Source: Odontesthes bonariensis
Taxonomy: Eukaryota; Chordata; Actinopteri; Atheriniformes; Atherinopsidae
Assembly: GCF_027942865.1 (NCBI RefSeq)
Contig: NC_134509.1
Span: 32,476,197 to 32,540,196, forward strand
Length of the DNA: 64,000 nt
Direction: 5' to 3'
Shown here piece by piece: positions 37,260-49,599 of this stretch (its first letter is position 1; each line of letters opens with the position of its first letter). The notes beneath the pieces are model-generated. The model was not told the DNA's origin, made no database searches, and saw only the letters and a list, made by a program, of their open reading frames with translations. A program made the position numbers and the translations under genes.

Positions 37260-38493
37260 TGGGCTCAGATGTTTATAATGCCACAAGTAACCACAAACAC
37301 AAGAGACATGATGGTTAATCTACCTTTTTATCTCCTGTAAAATGTCAACATTCAAGAATGAGTTCACTCGCAACGCCCACATCTCACTGTCAGTTTAGTT
37401 TATCACTGTAAAGTAATAAAGGCTTGCTCTAAAATCATGCTTGGAAAGATTTAGCTCAATTCTTTACAAATACTAAGCTCCTGGAGAAGGCTACAGTGAA
37501 AATGAAATTACAGTCGGTGAAGCATGATTCAGCAGAATGACTACTAAAATTCAAATTGTTAAACTGGATCACTGACAAAGAAAGCATCGTTAAAAAAAAA
37601 AAAGCTTTATCCACTTTGTAGTACAGATCAATGGTTTCAGTGCCCTTAGAAGACATGAAATAGACAACATGATTTATGACGGCAGATGTATTTTGGTATT
37701 GATATAACTCTTATTTTAATATTTGTTAGTGTCGTCAAACAAAATAGTTTGTAATGGAATGTATTATGAAAAGCATCCAGTAATATCTGAGAGGTGCAGT
37801 TTAAAGTCGAGACTAGCTGGTTTATGATGACTAAAACGAAGAAGTGAAAAGCACATGGAGTCTGAGTGTGTGACACTTTCTCGGGGATTATCACCTCGCT
37901 ACCATCCTTGGATGCACGAGCTGATCACAGGAGCAGAGGAGTTCTGGCTACTCCCTAAAAACAAACGTTTTACGTTGTTCCACAGTCATTCTGTACTATG
38001 CATGTTCAAACGGGACTGTTCCTGCTCTAATGTGTCTGCGTAATGAAAACATTGAAATGCTGCATGGCCGCTGGTTCCAGGATCAAGGTGTGAAAACTAA
38101 CCAATGAGCTGGAACAAATGATCTGTTAAGAGATCATTATGTGCCTAAATGTCAAGTGTTTAAAATCACTAATGCGATTCAAATCATGTATCCATTTTCC
38201 CCACAGTTAGCCTGTGAAGCTCAACTTGGGTCAATTCTTTGCCTGAGAGAGTTGAAGCGAGGTCACATGTCTGGCAGGAGCTAAAAACACAGCTCTCAGG
38301 AAATGAGAGACGACGAGGTGACGGAGAAAAGAAGAAGAGAAAATGTCTAAATGTGGGCACAGGTTTACGAGAAAGTCCTCGTTATCCTGAAACCAGACTG
38401 GTGTCTCACATGGTGACCTTCACAGCTGGGTGTTGCTGAAGGTGGGGGAGGAATGAAAACATGAGCCGCAGACGTGTACAGGTTGGTCCAAAG

Positions 38494-38525
<32 letters not shown>

Positions 38526-39944
38526 CCACGTGCACATATATTTGATGTGATATTGGCCACATTTAAACATGCACATTATCAAAGCTGTGTACGTGGGACA
38601 TCAAAACACCCAAAACTCTCAATTGTCAAATAGACTGTGATTACAGTAATGCCACTTGGAGAGGAATGAAAGTCCACGTGAAAAAAATCCAGCAGATGTG
38701 GTTTAAACCCAGCCAGCTCAATTAGCTGACTACCGTCACGCAGCTGTGTGAGTTTAGTTTAGGCAACTGACCCCCCCAAAGTACACACCCACGCACACTC
38801 CTGCCTGACTGATTTCTCAGTAGTGAGGCCTTGCCCTCCTGAGAAGACACAGATAAGAAGCATGACTGAGCTGCAAGGAAAAGAAAAGTAGAGAGAGAAG
38901 ATGGCAGTTTTATTATGACTGATGTTTAGGCCACAGGGCAGATGTTCAGAAGACAAACAGATGAGGTCTAAGTACCTGTTATCCATGTGCTGTTTTGCAG
39001 TATTCCAGTTAAGAAAAAAGTTATTAAAATATTTCACGACTTTTCAACGAATATCACACAGAAAATTAAAAAAAATAAATAATAATGTTTCAGTTTAACA
39101 TCCCAAAATCCCAAGATTTGTCTGGAATTAAAGCAAACAAACTCGTTTAACCTTGCTCTTCCTCTGCATGTTGCTTTGTGTCGCTACAGTGACCAACAAA
39201 GGCACACAGGGAAATCACATGGTCGTCACAATCATCATTGAGTTTGCCTTAGTTTGACACATTTGGCAGCATGCACGTACGGGAGACCTACTTACTCATT
39301 CACATGTACGGCCTAAAATGTTCTACGACATGTCAAAATGTCTGCCACCAAGGCCTGTTGTCTGTACGGGATTAAGGAACATCAAGCCCATCTTCTCTTT
39401 TGCTTTGTCGTGCTGTTTTTATGGTTTCGGGTGTCAACACTTGTTGGCATTCAGGATTAATGGTCTCTGCTTATTTGATGTACTTTCAACTACTTCTGCT
39501 TGGGCGAGGATCACTAAGTAAGTGTGAGTTAGATTTATGAGAGAAGCGGGGAGTACATGCTTTACAAGTTTACAAGAGTCCGGCGTGGAGCCGAGCTTTA
39601 CAAACGCGTGGAGTCAAATTACTCTAAGTGAAGCCTTGGGCATGCTTCACGTGCACCTTTCAGAGCCGAGAGGTTGATCTTAAAACTTATTTGAGACTAT
39701 ACTTAACCTGAGGATAGCCAGGAAGTGTCTGTAGTCTTTAGACTGCTTTTGACAGAAACATTTCCTGCTCTGCAACAGTAGATGGGCCGATGATGGGTGT
39801 GGTGGCATGAAGGAAAGCAGCGTGCATTATTCCTGTCTTTGCACATTCCTTAAAGACAATCGAGATTAGGGCAGTTCCCTTCAGGTTATTTGCTCTCACC
39901 GTAGTGACTGCATTTTATCGCAGTTTCCTTGTGTTCCACATGTC
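37260..39944. other. Spacer with a (GCCT)n microsatellite
   Basis: No gene supported. A GCCT tandem run lies at about 38495-38526. Other frames are short and featureless. Confidence 0.5.
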
Positions 39945-40225
39945 TGAAATAAAACTCCCAGAAAGCCTCAGATCAGATGAAACACTCAGTGTATTTAAGT
40001 CCAGGTTGAAGACACTCCAAATCTGAAGCTTGAGTTTCAAAACTTAATCACATTTTAACTACTGATTGTATCTATTGTTCTCATTTCTTTCTTTTTTGTT
40101 TAAAATTTAAATCTTGCTTTTTATTTCTACTGTTTTAATGTCTCTGTAAAGCACTTTGAATCGCCTTGTTATTTAATTGTGCTCTACAAATAAACTTGCC
40201 TTGCCTTGTGTTGTGTTGTGTTGTT
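39945..40225 (+). mobile_element. LINE 3' end with simple-repeat tail
   Basis: AAAGCCTCAGATCAGATGAA and TAAGTCCAGGTTGAAGAC followed by AAGCACTTTGAATCGCCTTG and CTCTACAAATAAACTTGCC are the standard 3' end of a common fish non-LTR element. The tail is CTTGC then TTGTG units. Only the 3' few hundred bases are present. Confidence 0.7.
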
Positions 40226-42930
40226 AGATGAAACACGGTCAGCCACAATCTGTGAACATCATGCATTTTCAAGCCCAAGTCAGTCTGAAGTTTGCACACC
40301 ACAACTTGCTTTTATTATTGGAATACATAACATAGAGTGTCTTTGTCAATAAGATACCCTCCAGCCTCTTTCATTTCCTATAGCCTCGTGATTCTCACTG
40401 TGACATGTTTTTTTTTATTTGGCACACATGCACTATCATGAATATGTGATTAACTTAGTAACTTTAAAAGTGTCACCATGACCTGACAGTAGCACAGGAG
40501 ACTGCTCATCTGTTTATAATATTATGTCTATCGTCAGCATAAGGTGTTCCGTAACCTAAAAACAGACGAGTTCCCACAGACTGAAGCCTTCCTCGACACA
40601 ACCGCGCGGCTGTTATTGAGTCTGTGTCTAAATGTGCTCCTTGAGACACCTTCTGTAGCAGGAACCACCTCAAACATCTACCAAAGTTCTGAGAGTGTCT
40701 CGTTGGACAAACTTCGTTAACAGGGTCGCATCACGACTGTGCCAGAAGCAGTTGAGATCAACACAATGTTCAAAGATGGGTTAACCCACGAGTAGCAAGT
40801 GTTGATCTAATGATAAAGCGATGATTAGTACTTCAGATAGGTCTCCATTTTCTGCTCAGAGCAGTCACTTGGAGCCAACCCAGTAAAACCAGTTGTGACT
40901 TGTATCCTGCACAGCCTGCTCTTCAGCTCTTGAAGTACTAAAGTGCAGGCTGCTTAGACAATCCTCAACTGTATTTCACGTCATTTTACAAGACTTTGTG
41001 GCATTTGCCCCTCCAAATGGGTGAAACCTAGTAAGGCTATAAGGCTATTCATAGTTTGCCTACTGTACAGTAAGTCAGTGATAGCCAAGCAATCTGACAC
41101 ACTGTGGCCGTTCACAGCTCTATTCCTGACTCATATTAACTACGACTCATGTGTTGGACGTCCACCTGTGGATGTGGCTATTTTGGAGGAAGCGGAAGCG
41201 CAGGATATGTTCTGGATACAACCTAAAGGAGTTAGTCTTCAGTTTTTTCTTTTCTTTTTTCATTCATCAGAGAGTCGAGCATTACAAGCAGTAACACAGG
41301 CACCAAAACGACAAGATGTTCATTTTTCTACATAGTTAATCGCTTATTCATTCCAGTTGTATTTGCACTTTCCTTGCACTGCATGTTTTAAAAGCAGCGA
41401 ATCTCTCTTAAAATTTCTGCTATTATATCTTTCCGCATGCTTTTTTTCTTCTATAAAAGACACAATTGAAGTGTAATCAAGTAAAAAAACGTAAAATTTC
41501 ATCTTTCATTGGTTTGTATTTTTGGAATATTGCATTATATTTTACAGTCAGATGACTTGTTTAGAAAATATTAGTTTTCTTGGTGTGGCTGCTACACTAA
41601 GGAATTAATTCATGTGATGTTATACAACCATAAAATAGATGTTAAAGTCTTGAAACGAAACCCACGATTCTCTGTTTGGGCTGTGCAGAAAGCCGAGTTT
41701 TCATCAGACAGAGGAAACAGATGTGCACGCTGCCCTGGGGATTTTTCAACTCTGATATGGAGTAGTTTCACTGCGTTTCGTTCCGTCTTTCAGTTTTAGC
41801 CACATTATCCCCGTTCATCTTACAGTGTTTATTACTTCAAACCACTGCCTTGCACCAGTTAGTGAAAATAAAAAAAAATTCAAAACAGTAATTAGCTCAA
41901 AAATAGAGTTATCGATACTGAGTAGTTTGGAGATGTTTAATTTAGCTCGTTATTTCTTATCATTTATGAGAAATAATCATATAATTTAGCTCATAATTTT
42001 CCTGGTCTTCTTGATTTCTAGTGTATAAATACGAAAGTTCGAGGAATGTAACCTTTAACCATGCTACTCTTGTCACAGAATAATTTTCTTAGAGGTTTCT
42101 TGTCGAAAGAAATTTGGACAAAAACCACTCGGCCTGTTCTTTTTACAAATACTCCACTTTTGGATTTCACCTCGTGCGACCCTCCGCCCTGCCTGCCTAA
42201 GTGAATCACTGTGCTGACTTCAGCTGACATTGTCCACAGAGAATCTCTGAGCAGCTGAGCTCATTACTGAGGTCATGGGCCGCAGATTAGCGAGACAGAT
42301 TACTCCTTGAAAGTGGGACAACACATTTGTGGTCCACATCTCTTTTCATCTGTGGGGTCACATGCAAACATCATAGAGCTGATATGGAGATGTAACTTTC
42401 TGAATTAGGTGTTTCAGTCCCCCTGCATATAATAAACTTGATAGACTCGTTGTAGTAGCTGAGATGTTAAAGAATAAGATAAGAGAGAGGAAAGTTGTGT
42501 CCATGGGGGATCTCCTAAGTGTAATAGTAATCTGTATCGTGTGTGTGTGGATGGGTGTGGTTAATGAGTCATTTCAGGCCTTGGTAACAGAAGAAGCACT
42601 CAGTGGGGTTTTTTTTATGTTGAAATTCTGTAGAAAGAGGAAGTGAATAACTTACTGACAGCAAAGTTCAAATGAATTCACACTTTCCTGCAGTTCAAGG
42701 GCTCCCTCTGATGTCAGGTCTTAAAGCTGCAAGCAGTGACTTTCACTTTTAAGGCATGATGTTGGAGAGGCAGGAGACTTGTCAAAGTATGTCTGAAAAT
42801 CGACTTACCTGTGTCATTAAGTGGTCTCAAAATAACCCTCACGTAGATTGGCAAAAAAATTAATGATTCTACTTCATTTAGCGTGTTTCAATTTTTCAAA
42901 CAAAAATGCGTAGATGTAAATTTACACGGG
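40226..42930. other. Spacer, nothing recognised
   Basis: 2.7 kb without a supported gene, RNA or repeat end. Confidence 0.5.
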
Positions 42931-42932
42931 TT

Positions 42933-43023
<91 letters not shown>

Positions 43024-43065
43024 ATACTTTATTCATCCCAATCCCACAGCATACAGTATAAAAGA
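42933..43065 (-). repeat. (GATA)n microsatellite with retroposon tail
   Basis: About 22 GATA units run from 42934 to 43021, followed by TAAATACTTTATTCATCCCA. Read on the minus strand this is a retroposon 3' end (GGGATGAATAAAGTA) with an expanded tail. Confidence 0.65.
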
Positions 43066-43298
43066 TATGTAAACAATTAAAGGAATTAACTATAATATTA
43101 GAGGAAGAATTGCAAGGCGACTCTGGTTTCAAACCTTTGGATGTGCTGGGAGCTTTATGTGTGGGTATGGCATGTGTTGGTCTCTATGTTGTGGGATCAC
43201 TTTGCAACCTTTCCTGGGTGGACGTGGGCTCCCTGAAATGAAATGTGGTATAACTTAACTTACCCTGACACGATGGATGGACGTTTTCTATGACATGA

Positions 43299-44681
43299 GT
43301 GGTACACTTCTTCGCTGGTTTGATCTACATATTTTCCAAAGAGGAAGAAGCTAATCCAGCAACAACAGTGCTTCATGATTGCTGGGAGTATCTCAAGAAA
43401 ACAAAGGGATTTGGATGGGACATTGATGATACTGCAGGTCAGTATGGACTAAAAGATCTAACGTTCAGCCCTGCATTAGCTATGAGCAGTGTTCCGCCAT
43501 GGATTCTTCCTGCTCCTGAAACAAATATAAATCTACTTGAGGAAAAGAAAGATCATCCAGATCAGCAAAGCTTTGCAATAGTATGTAAAAACTATCTGAG
43601 TTCTTCATATCATGGGTACATACACATTTACACAGATGGATCAAAAGATATACAAAATGGACACTGTGGCATAGGAATATATATACAAGAATTCAACCAA
43701 ACATATGGATACAGATTGAGTAATTTATTATCAATATACTCAGTTGAAATGACAGGAATAATAACTGCTTTGAGGTGGATTGAGGAAGTTAAACCCCTTA
43801 AGTCAGTCATATGCACTGATTCAATGGCAGTCTTACAAAGCCTTGTATCAAGAAATTCAATAAGAGAAGACCTGGTTATAGAAATGAGACATCTGTTAGC
43901 ACACCTTAGAAACCTTGGTATTGTAGTCCAGTTATGTTGGGTCCCAGCACATATTGGGATTAAAGGTAACGAAGTAGCTGACAAAATAGCCAAAAAATCT
44001 CTTAAACAGGATCACATAGCTATCCATATTCCATTGGGGAAAGGGGAAGCTAAAACAATAATTAAAGAGAAGACTATGGAAAGATGGCAGGAAGAATGGG
44101 ATGCTGATACCAATGGAAGACAATATTTTAAAGTTCAGAGTCATGTTGGGGGGAAAAGGGTTACAGCAGTGGGTATGAACAGAAGAGAAGAGGTAGTGTA
44201 TACTAGACTGAGACTAGGGCACACAGGCCTTAATGCAACAATACAAATAGTAGGGAAAAGTGATGGCCTTTGTGTTGACTGTAAGGTTAAAGAAGATGTA
44301 GATCATGTTTTATTTCATTGTACAAAGTATAATGATTGCAGAAAGGAATGGTTTGAAAAAGAAGAAGAATCAGGAATCCATAACATACATACTGGAGGAA
44401 CAAGGAATGCAGAGAAATAGAATTAAGGCTCTTATCCATTACCTAAAGATAACAGATTTAATTAAAATAATTTAATATACATTTTGGTTTGTTTGTTTAT
44501 TTGATTTGATTCTGTTTATTTGCTTTAGTTGTTTATTTTCTTACTTTAGTTATTATTTATCTACACTTCATTATGAAAAAATTATATAGTCTGGCCTGTT
44601 CCTTTACACACTCCTGTACAGTAGGTGGCGGTATACACACTAAATCCGGTAACCCGCCAATAAACAGAAGAAGAAGAAGCT
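43299..44681 (+). mobile_element. 5'-truncated I-clade (Nimb-like) LINE with intact RNase H domain
   Basis: An open frame to 44420 encodes the C-terminal part of a LINE ORF2. The RNase H domain shows YTDGSK (Asp), YSVEMTGIITAL (Glu), CTDSMAVLQSL (Asp) and VPAHIGIKGNEVADKIAKK (His and Asp), so all catalytic acids are present. A zinc knuckle, CVDCKVKEDVDHVLFHC, follows. Endonuclease and reverse transcriptase are absent. The 3' end carries the motif CAGTAGGTGGCGGTAT, then CCGCCAATAAACAGAAGAAG and a GAA tail, common in fish I-type LINEs. About 370 codons without a stop suggest recent insertion. The tail ends about 65 bp before the start codon of the HIT-domain gene. Confidence 0.88.
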
Positions 44682-44747
44682 GTTGCAGACTGAGGCGGAA
44701 ATAGGGAAGCACCAGACACCAGTGAGCATTTTCATTAGCACTGTCTG

Positions 44748-47700
44748 ATGTGGCTCAGAGCATCCGCTGCTGCTGCGTTTGTCGCTGTTTGTGCTTATTT
44801 TACAACCTTTTACTACGATCTGACGGAATCAGAGGAGGACAGGTCGGTTGTAGACTCTTAACTGCAGCTTTATGCTGTTTACAAGGTTAACTATTCGAAG
44901 GTATGCCAATTCAATTTGGGTGAACTTTTCACGCTCCATCCTTTTATTTATTTTTGTTTTACTGTAAAGCCATATATTACACTGTCGTGTATATCTGCAG
45001 TGCAGACGATATTTCGGCTCATTCTGCACTTTGACAGTAGGCTATCACGCAGTTGGATATTTCAGTGCAGTGTTTATAAGTTTATATGTGCGTAGTGATA
45101 CTGTGACTAAGAATGTACTAATAATCAACCGCGATAAATTAGGAACTACAAACAATGAATAAATAAAACTGAGAAAATGTGTTTTTGAGGAGGCCTGCCT
45201 GGTCAATTACCTTCTCATCACGTGTGCGATTCAGAGATTTGGGGTGAGGTCATCTGTGGAGATTGAGACTGGGAACTGAAGTTGGTACAGAAATCGGATG
45301 TTTGGATGTTGGATTGTGAGGAGTTGTGTTTGATCTAGCCGAATAAACTGCGGTGCTCTGCTGTTTTTGTGTGGACAGCGTGGGATTTGTTGTGGAAAGA
45401 GTTAACTACGGTTCGGCCACCGTAGTTAACTGACGTACAACGTATCAGCCAATGAGAATGGCTGTGTTCGAAACCGCCTACTACAAACTACATACTAGAA
45501 AACGGCATACTCATCGATCAGACAGTATGCAGAGCGTTTACACACAGTGTCACACTTCACTCCTGCCCGAGCCGAAATCAGCCGGCCTGAAAAGCTGATT
45601 TCGCTTAAGCTATAAACTCTGTAAACTTTAGCAACATTTGAAACATTTTCAGGCGAGAAAGTAGTCATTTAGACCCCCAAGGTGTTGAAAATCTGACAAA
45701 ATACCGGCTATTTACAACTTTGTTCCCACGAATTCGGCGCTAAAGCTAGCCGCAGTGAGCAACGCACTTCCGGTTATGCCGTTTTGACTGCTCTCGTCCC
45801 GTTAACGGAATTTGACCGTTCAAATGGCGATGGGCGACGTTACGTTGCATCTTGGGTAGTTTGAGTGTGACAAGTAACCTCATGATGAATACTCAACATT
45901 TCGGCGAATCTAGTATGCATCTAGTGTACATCCGGGAACTTAAAAAAGTATGACTAGTAGGAATAGTAGGAGAAGTAGGCGGTTTCGAACACAGCCATAC
46001 TTTTTTAAGTTCCCGGATGTACACTAGATGCATACTAAATTCGCCGAAATGTTGAGTATTCATCATGAGGTTACTTGTCACACTCAAACTACCCAAGATG
46101 CAACGTAACGTGACGTCGCCCATCGCCATTTGAACGGTCAAATTCCGTTAACGGGAAGAGAACAGTCAAAACGGCATAACCGGAAGTGCGTTGCTCACTG
46201 CGGCTAGCTTTAGCGCCGAATTCGTGGGAACAAAATTGTAAATAGCCGGTATTTTGTCAAATTTTCAACACCTTGGGGGTCTAAACGACTACTTTCTCGC
46301 CTGAAAATGTTTCAAATGCTGCTAAAGTTATATATTTACAGAGTTTAGAGCTTAAGCGAAATCAGCTTTTCAGGCCAGCTGATTTCGGCTCGGGCAGGAG
46401 TGAAGTGCACTGTGTGTAAACGCTCTGCATGCTGTCTGATCGATGAGTATGCCGTTTTCAAGTATGTAGTAGGCGGTTTCGAACACAGCCAATGTGTTGG
46501 AAAAGAAACCCGGATGTTATGAGAGCTAGAGAAAGCTGAATAAAAGTTAACTGTAAGCTCGTGCCCTGCCTCGTTATTATAACAATAACACAACTGTATT
46601 CACATATTTCATTTAGCTATCTCTCCATGTGTAAAGTGCTCTGCAATTGGTTCAACGTTTAAAGAAATGTCCATTTGAATGTAGACATTTCTTTAATGTC
46701 GTGCAGCATTTATTATAGATTGTGTGTCCACAACTCCTACTCAGACTAACTACTAGCATCCCTAGAAGGTAGGCAAGTGAGCAGAAACGGGGAGTGGAAA
46801 CAAAGTGGTAAATATGGTAAATTCAGTCATTTAAAATGACAAAAAAAAAAGGTTTTCAAATTGTGAGGTTGAAGACTGATGAATGATTGATCGTACACAG
46901 TGATGTCCTATGGTCAATGTTCCAAGGGGACCTTTACTGAACATCCAAGGGAGCCTTTTTTTATTTTGTTGGTCAGCAACATGTGGTTAGGTTATGTTAT
47001 GTTATGTTATGTGAATATGTCACAACGTTGGATAACATGAGGTCTGCCTGTAAAAGCTTTGTGCTGCTATGTGAGAAACCTCCAGTCCATATCATTGTCA
47101 TTAAAGTTCCATATGTAAATGTTAAAAGAAGACATCTTTACCATGAGTACGAGTATGTTTTTCACCTAGAAAAGCAGATGTCCATTGTGGTTAGGTTAAT
47201 ATGCCGTAGTCAAGAAAATAAAGAATACACAAAAATCTACATTTATCTCAGTAGGAATGTTTTTTAAAAAAAATATGGAGCATTACTTTAAAAAGGCTTG
47301 TAATCTCTTTTCAGTTCTTCTTTATGAACTAAATGTTAAGATCTTTTGTAATATCTTATCCTCACCTTGTTACATGTGGATAATATCTTCTAATTTTACT
47401 TTCAGTGGAATAAATTTGAGATAAAAAAAAAAAAAACCCAGCTCTTTTCTCACACATCTCCTTTATTTTCTCCTCACCCTCCTGGTTCTACAGCATGTCC
47501 TCCACCCTTCGCCGTCATGTCATCTGGGAGTCAGAGCGGCTGGTGGCCTACCTTCACCCGCGTCCCTGGACCCCAGGCTCTGTAATCATTGAAAGCAGGG
47601 CTCCTGGCAGCCCAGGAGGCAGTATCTTCCACCTGGAGGAGTCCGAGTACCTATCCTGGCTGCTGGGGGCAAGAACTGTGGCAGAACTGCTGTGCGACAG

Positions 47701-49391
47701 ACTGGACGTTCGGAGGTGCGCTCTGGTTAGCAGACCCCACAAGGACAGACCTGCTCAGGTAAGAATGCCTGCGCTCTACAACCAGTGACAAAACAGGATT
47801 GAAGCTACTTTTCGATATTCTTTCAGAAGCATTAAATATGTCTTTGATGTAAAGTAACATAAGATGGTTGAATAAGAACATCAATACCATGTCTGTCAAG
47901 TATGACGCTAAAGTAGCAGTAGCATATTATTCACTGGGTGCATAAAGTGGAAGCCTGATTACATGCATTAGTTCTTTTCATTCAGCCCAATTTGTTTTTG
48001 TATGTGCCTGTAGTCATTAACTGAGGGCTCAGGTCTGTTGTGTGTGTGCTCTGGTTGGTTTAATTCGATGTAGCGACCAGAACAAACAGAAAGATGTTTG
48101 ACAATGGATCTTTTAGATCTTCTGGTTTGCAGAGCCTGGCCTCTGTGGAGCAGGCTTGGGTTGGATGGGGTGCATCAAAGTAACATCCAGGACCAGAGCT
48201 CCTCCATCAGAATATTGGACCTGAAAGGTTATAGTTTATGGTCACCTCATGAATAGAAATAATGTCACAGTAACAAGCATGTTGGGCACTTTGGTTTTGT
48301 TTTCGTGGAGCTCGTAGTTTCTGTAACCTGTCATGTGCTGCACAAGTGGTGATTTTGAGAAGTGGACAAGCTTTAGTCAAGGGTGTGCGAGCAGGTTGTC
48401 TCCTCAGGCATTTCTGTGACCCATCAAGATTCAACACGGTAAAAGAAAACCACAAAGATTAAAACAGTGTTTGTGTGTGGATGATTCACGTCCTGTATGA
48501 TTACTTGTGTTGCCATTACAGCGGTGTAGGTGTGGAATAACATTTGGACTGAAGACCGCAGTGAATCGAACACACCTCAAGCACGAGTAGAATCGGTCAT
48601 GGCGCTCTGTTGAAGTCAGAATTCCCTTGAGCAGTGACCAATGTGTCATGCATGAGATGACCGCGTAAGTTTCACGTCACCTGCCACTTGCTGATCAAAG
48701 TTTTTCTCTGTGGTCTCTATAGATCCGTGTCCTCCCACTACATGGTCTGAATGCCGAGTGGCAACCTCACACAGCTGGGGAAGAGGAGCACAACACTCAT
48801 GACCCGGGATACTGCAACTCCAAGACTGCCCCTCGATGGAGTGACTCCAGCCTGACTGATATCCAGAGCAAGATAAGAGCCAAGCTCCCATTGCCCAATG
48901 CTTCGCCTGATCTGACTTTCCTCGGGGACGATCCAACTCACTCTGGCCTTTTCTCACGTATTGTTCGCGGGGAGGAGCAGCAGTGGCGGGTGTGGGAGGA
49001 TGAAAGCCATGTGGCCTTTCTCACTCCTTTCCCCAACTCCCCAGGTTTCACTGTGTTAGTCCCACGCCGACCCCTGACCTCTGATATATTCAAACTTGAA
49101 AAAGGAGATTATGAGGGTCTGGTGCTGGCTACTAAAAAGGTGTCGCACCTCCTTGAGGAAGGATTGGGTGCCTGGGGAGTGGGGCTGATTTTTGAGGGTT
49201 TTGAGATCGACTACGCTCATGCCAAATTGATACCACTGTTTCTGTCCTCGTCCGAGGCAGAACACAACGCCACAAAACCGCCATCTCCCCAGTTTCACCC
49301 CACTTATCCCGGATATGTCACATCAGAGGATGGACCTGAAGCCAGCTCGGAAAGTCTGAAGAAGGTGCACAGTAACATTACTGCAAATTAA
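44748..49391 (+). CDS. Membrane-anchored protein with two degenerate HIT-like domains
   Basis: Three coding exons: 44748-44842, 47494-47758 and 48723-49391, with consistent phases (2, 0), giving 342 residues. Exon 1 encodes a signal anchor, MWLRASAAAAFVAVCAYFTT, then an acidic stretch. The first HIT-like half starts RHVIWESERLVAYLHPRPW and ends RPAQIRVLPLHGL; the second starts FSRIVRGEEQQWRVWEDES and ends FEIDYAHAKLIPLF. HIT hydrolases use an HxHxH-type triad; neither half keeps it (only LPLH and YAHAK remain), so hydrolase activity is doubtful. I recognise the family as an uncharacterised fish HIT-domain protein. Choosing 44748 over 47495 rests on the in-frame splice and the anchor. Intron 1 holds a 1-kb inverted-repeat transposon. 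Confidence 0.82.
45400..45431. repeat. 13-bp stem hairpin
   Basis: AGTTAACTACGGT, a 6-nt loop TCGGCC, then its exact reverse complement. It lies 29 bp left of the large palindrome and has no obvious link to it. Confidence 0.6.
45460..46490. mobile_element. Giant inverted-repeat MITE with a third terminal repeat in the loop
   Basis: Both ends carry GGCTGTGTTCGAAACCGCCT, facing each other. Arms at 45460-45951 and 45997-46490 are inverted copies with about 3-4% difference by eye. The 45-bp centre contains another inward copy of the terminus (45974-45996). So 45460-45996 is by itself a unit with matching ends, and the rest is an inverted copy of most of it. Flanks share AAT, a possible 3-bp duplication. 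The terminus is a well-known fish MITE end; superfamily not decided. It sits in intron 1 of the HIT gene. Confidence 0.8.
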
Positions 49392-49564
49392 TGCTGTGTC
49401 ATATAGTTTCATTCCCACTGTGGCAAAGATCTTTTTTCAGTCTACAATCTTAATCACGAACATGCCTCAGTCATTGCTTTGACTAATCATTGCTTTCTAA
49501 AATGCAGGGGACGAGTGTAGACCAGGGAATGTCCTGTGTGTTTTTCTTTTCTTTTTTTATTAAT

Positions 49565-49570
49565 AATAAA
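49565..49570 (+). terminator. Candidate poly(A) signal for the HIT-domain gene
   Basis: AATAAA, about 175 bp past the stop codon, right orientation. Confidence 0.5.
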
Positions 49571-49599
49571 AGCATTTCAAATTTATGAAAGACTTGATT

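Noticed and set aside
42896-43132. Minus-strand frame with repeated LSIY
   Set aside because: Translation of the GATA microsatellite.
47495-47788. HIT gene starting at the ATG at 47495
   Set aside because: A pyrimidine-rich acceptor ends at 47493, and exon 1 at 44748 joins in frame and supplies an anchor. Still possible as an alternative start.
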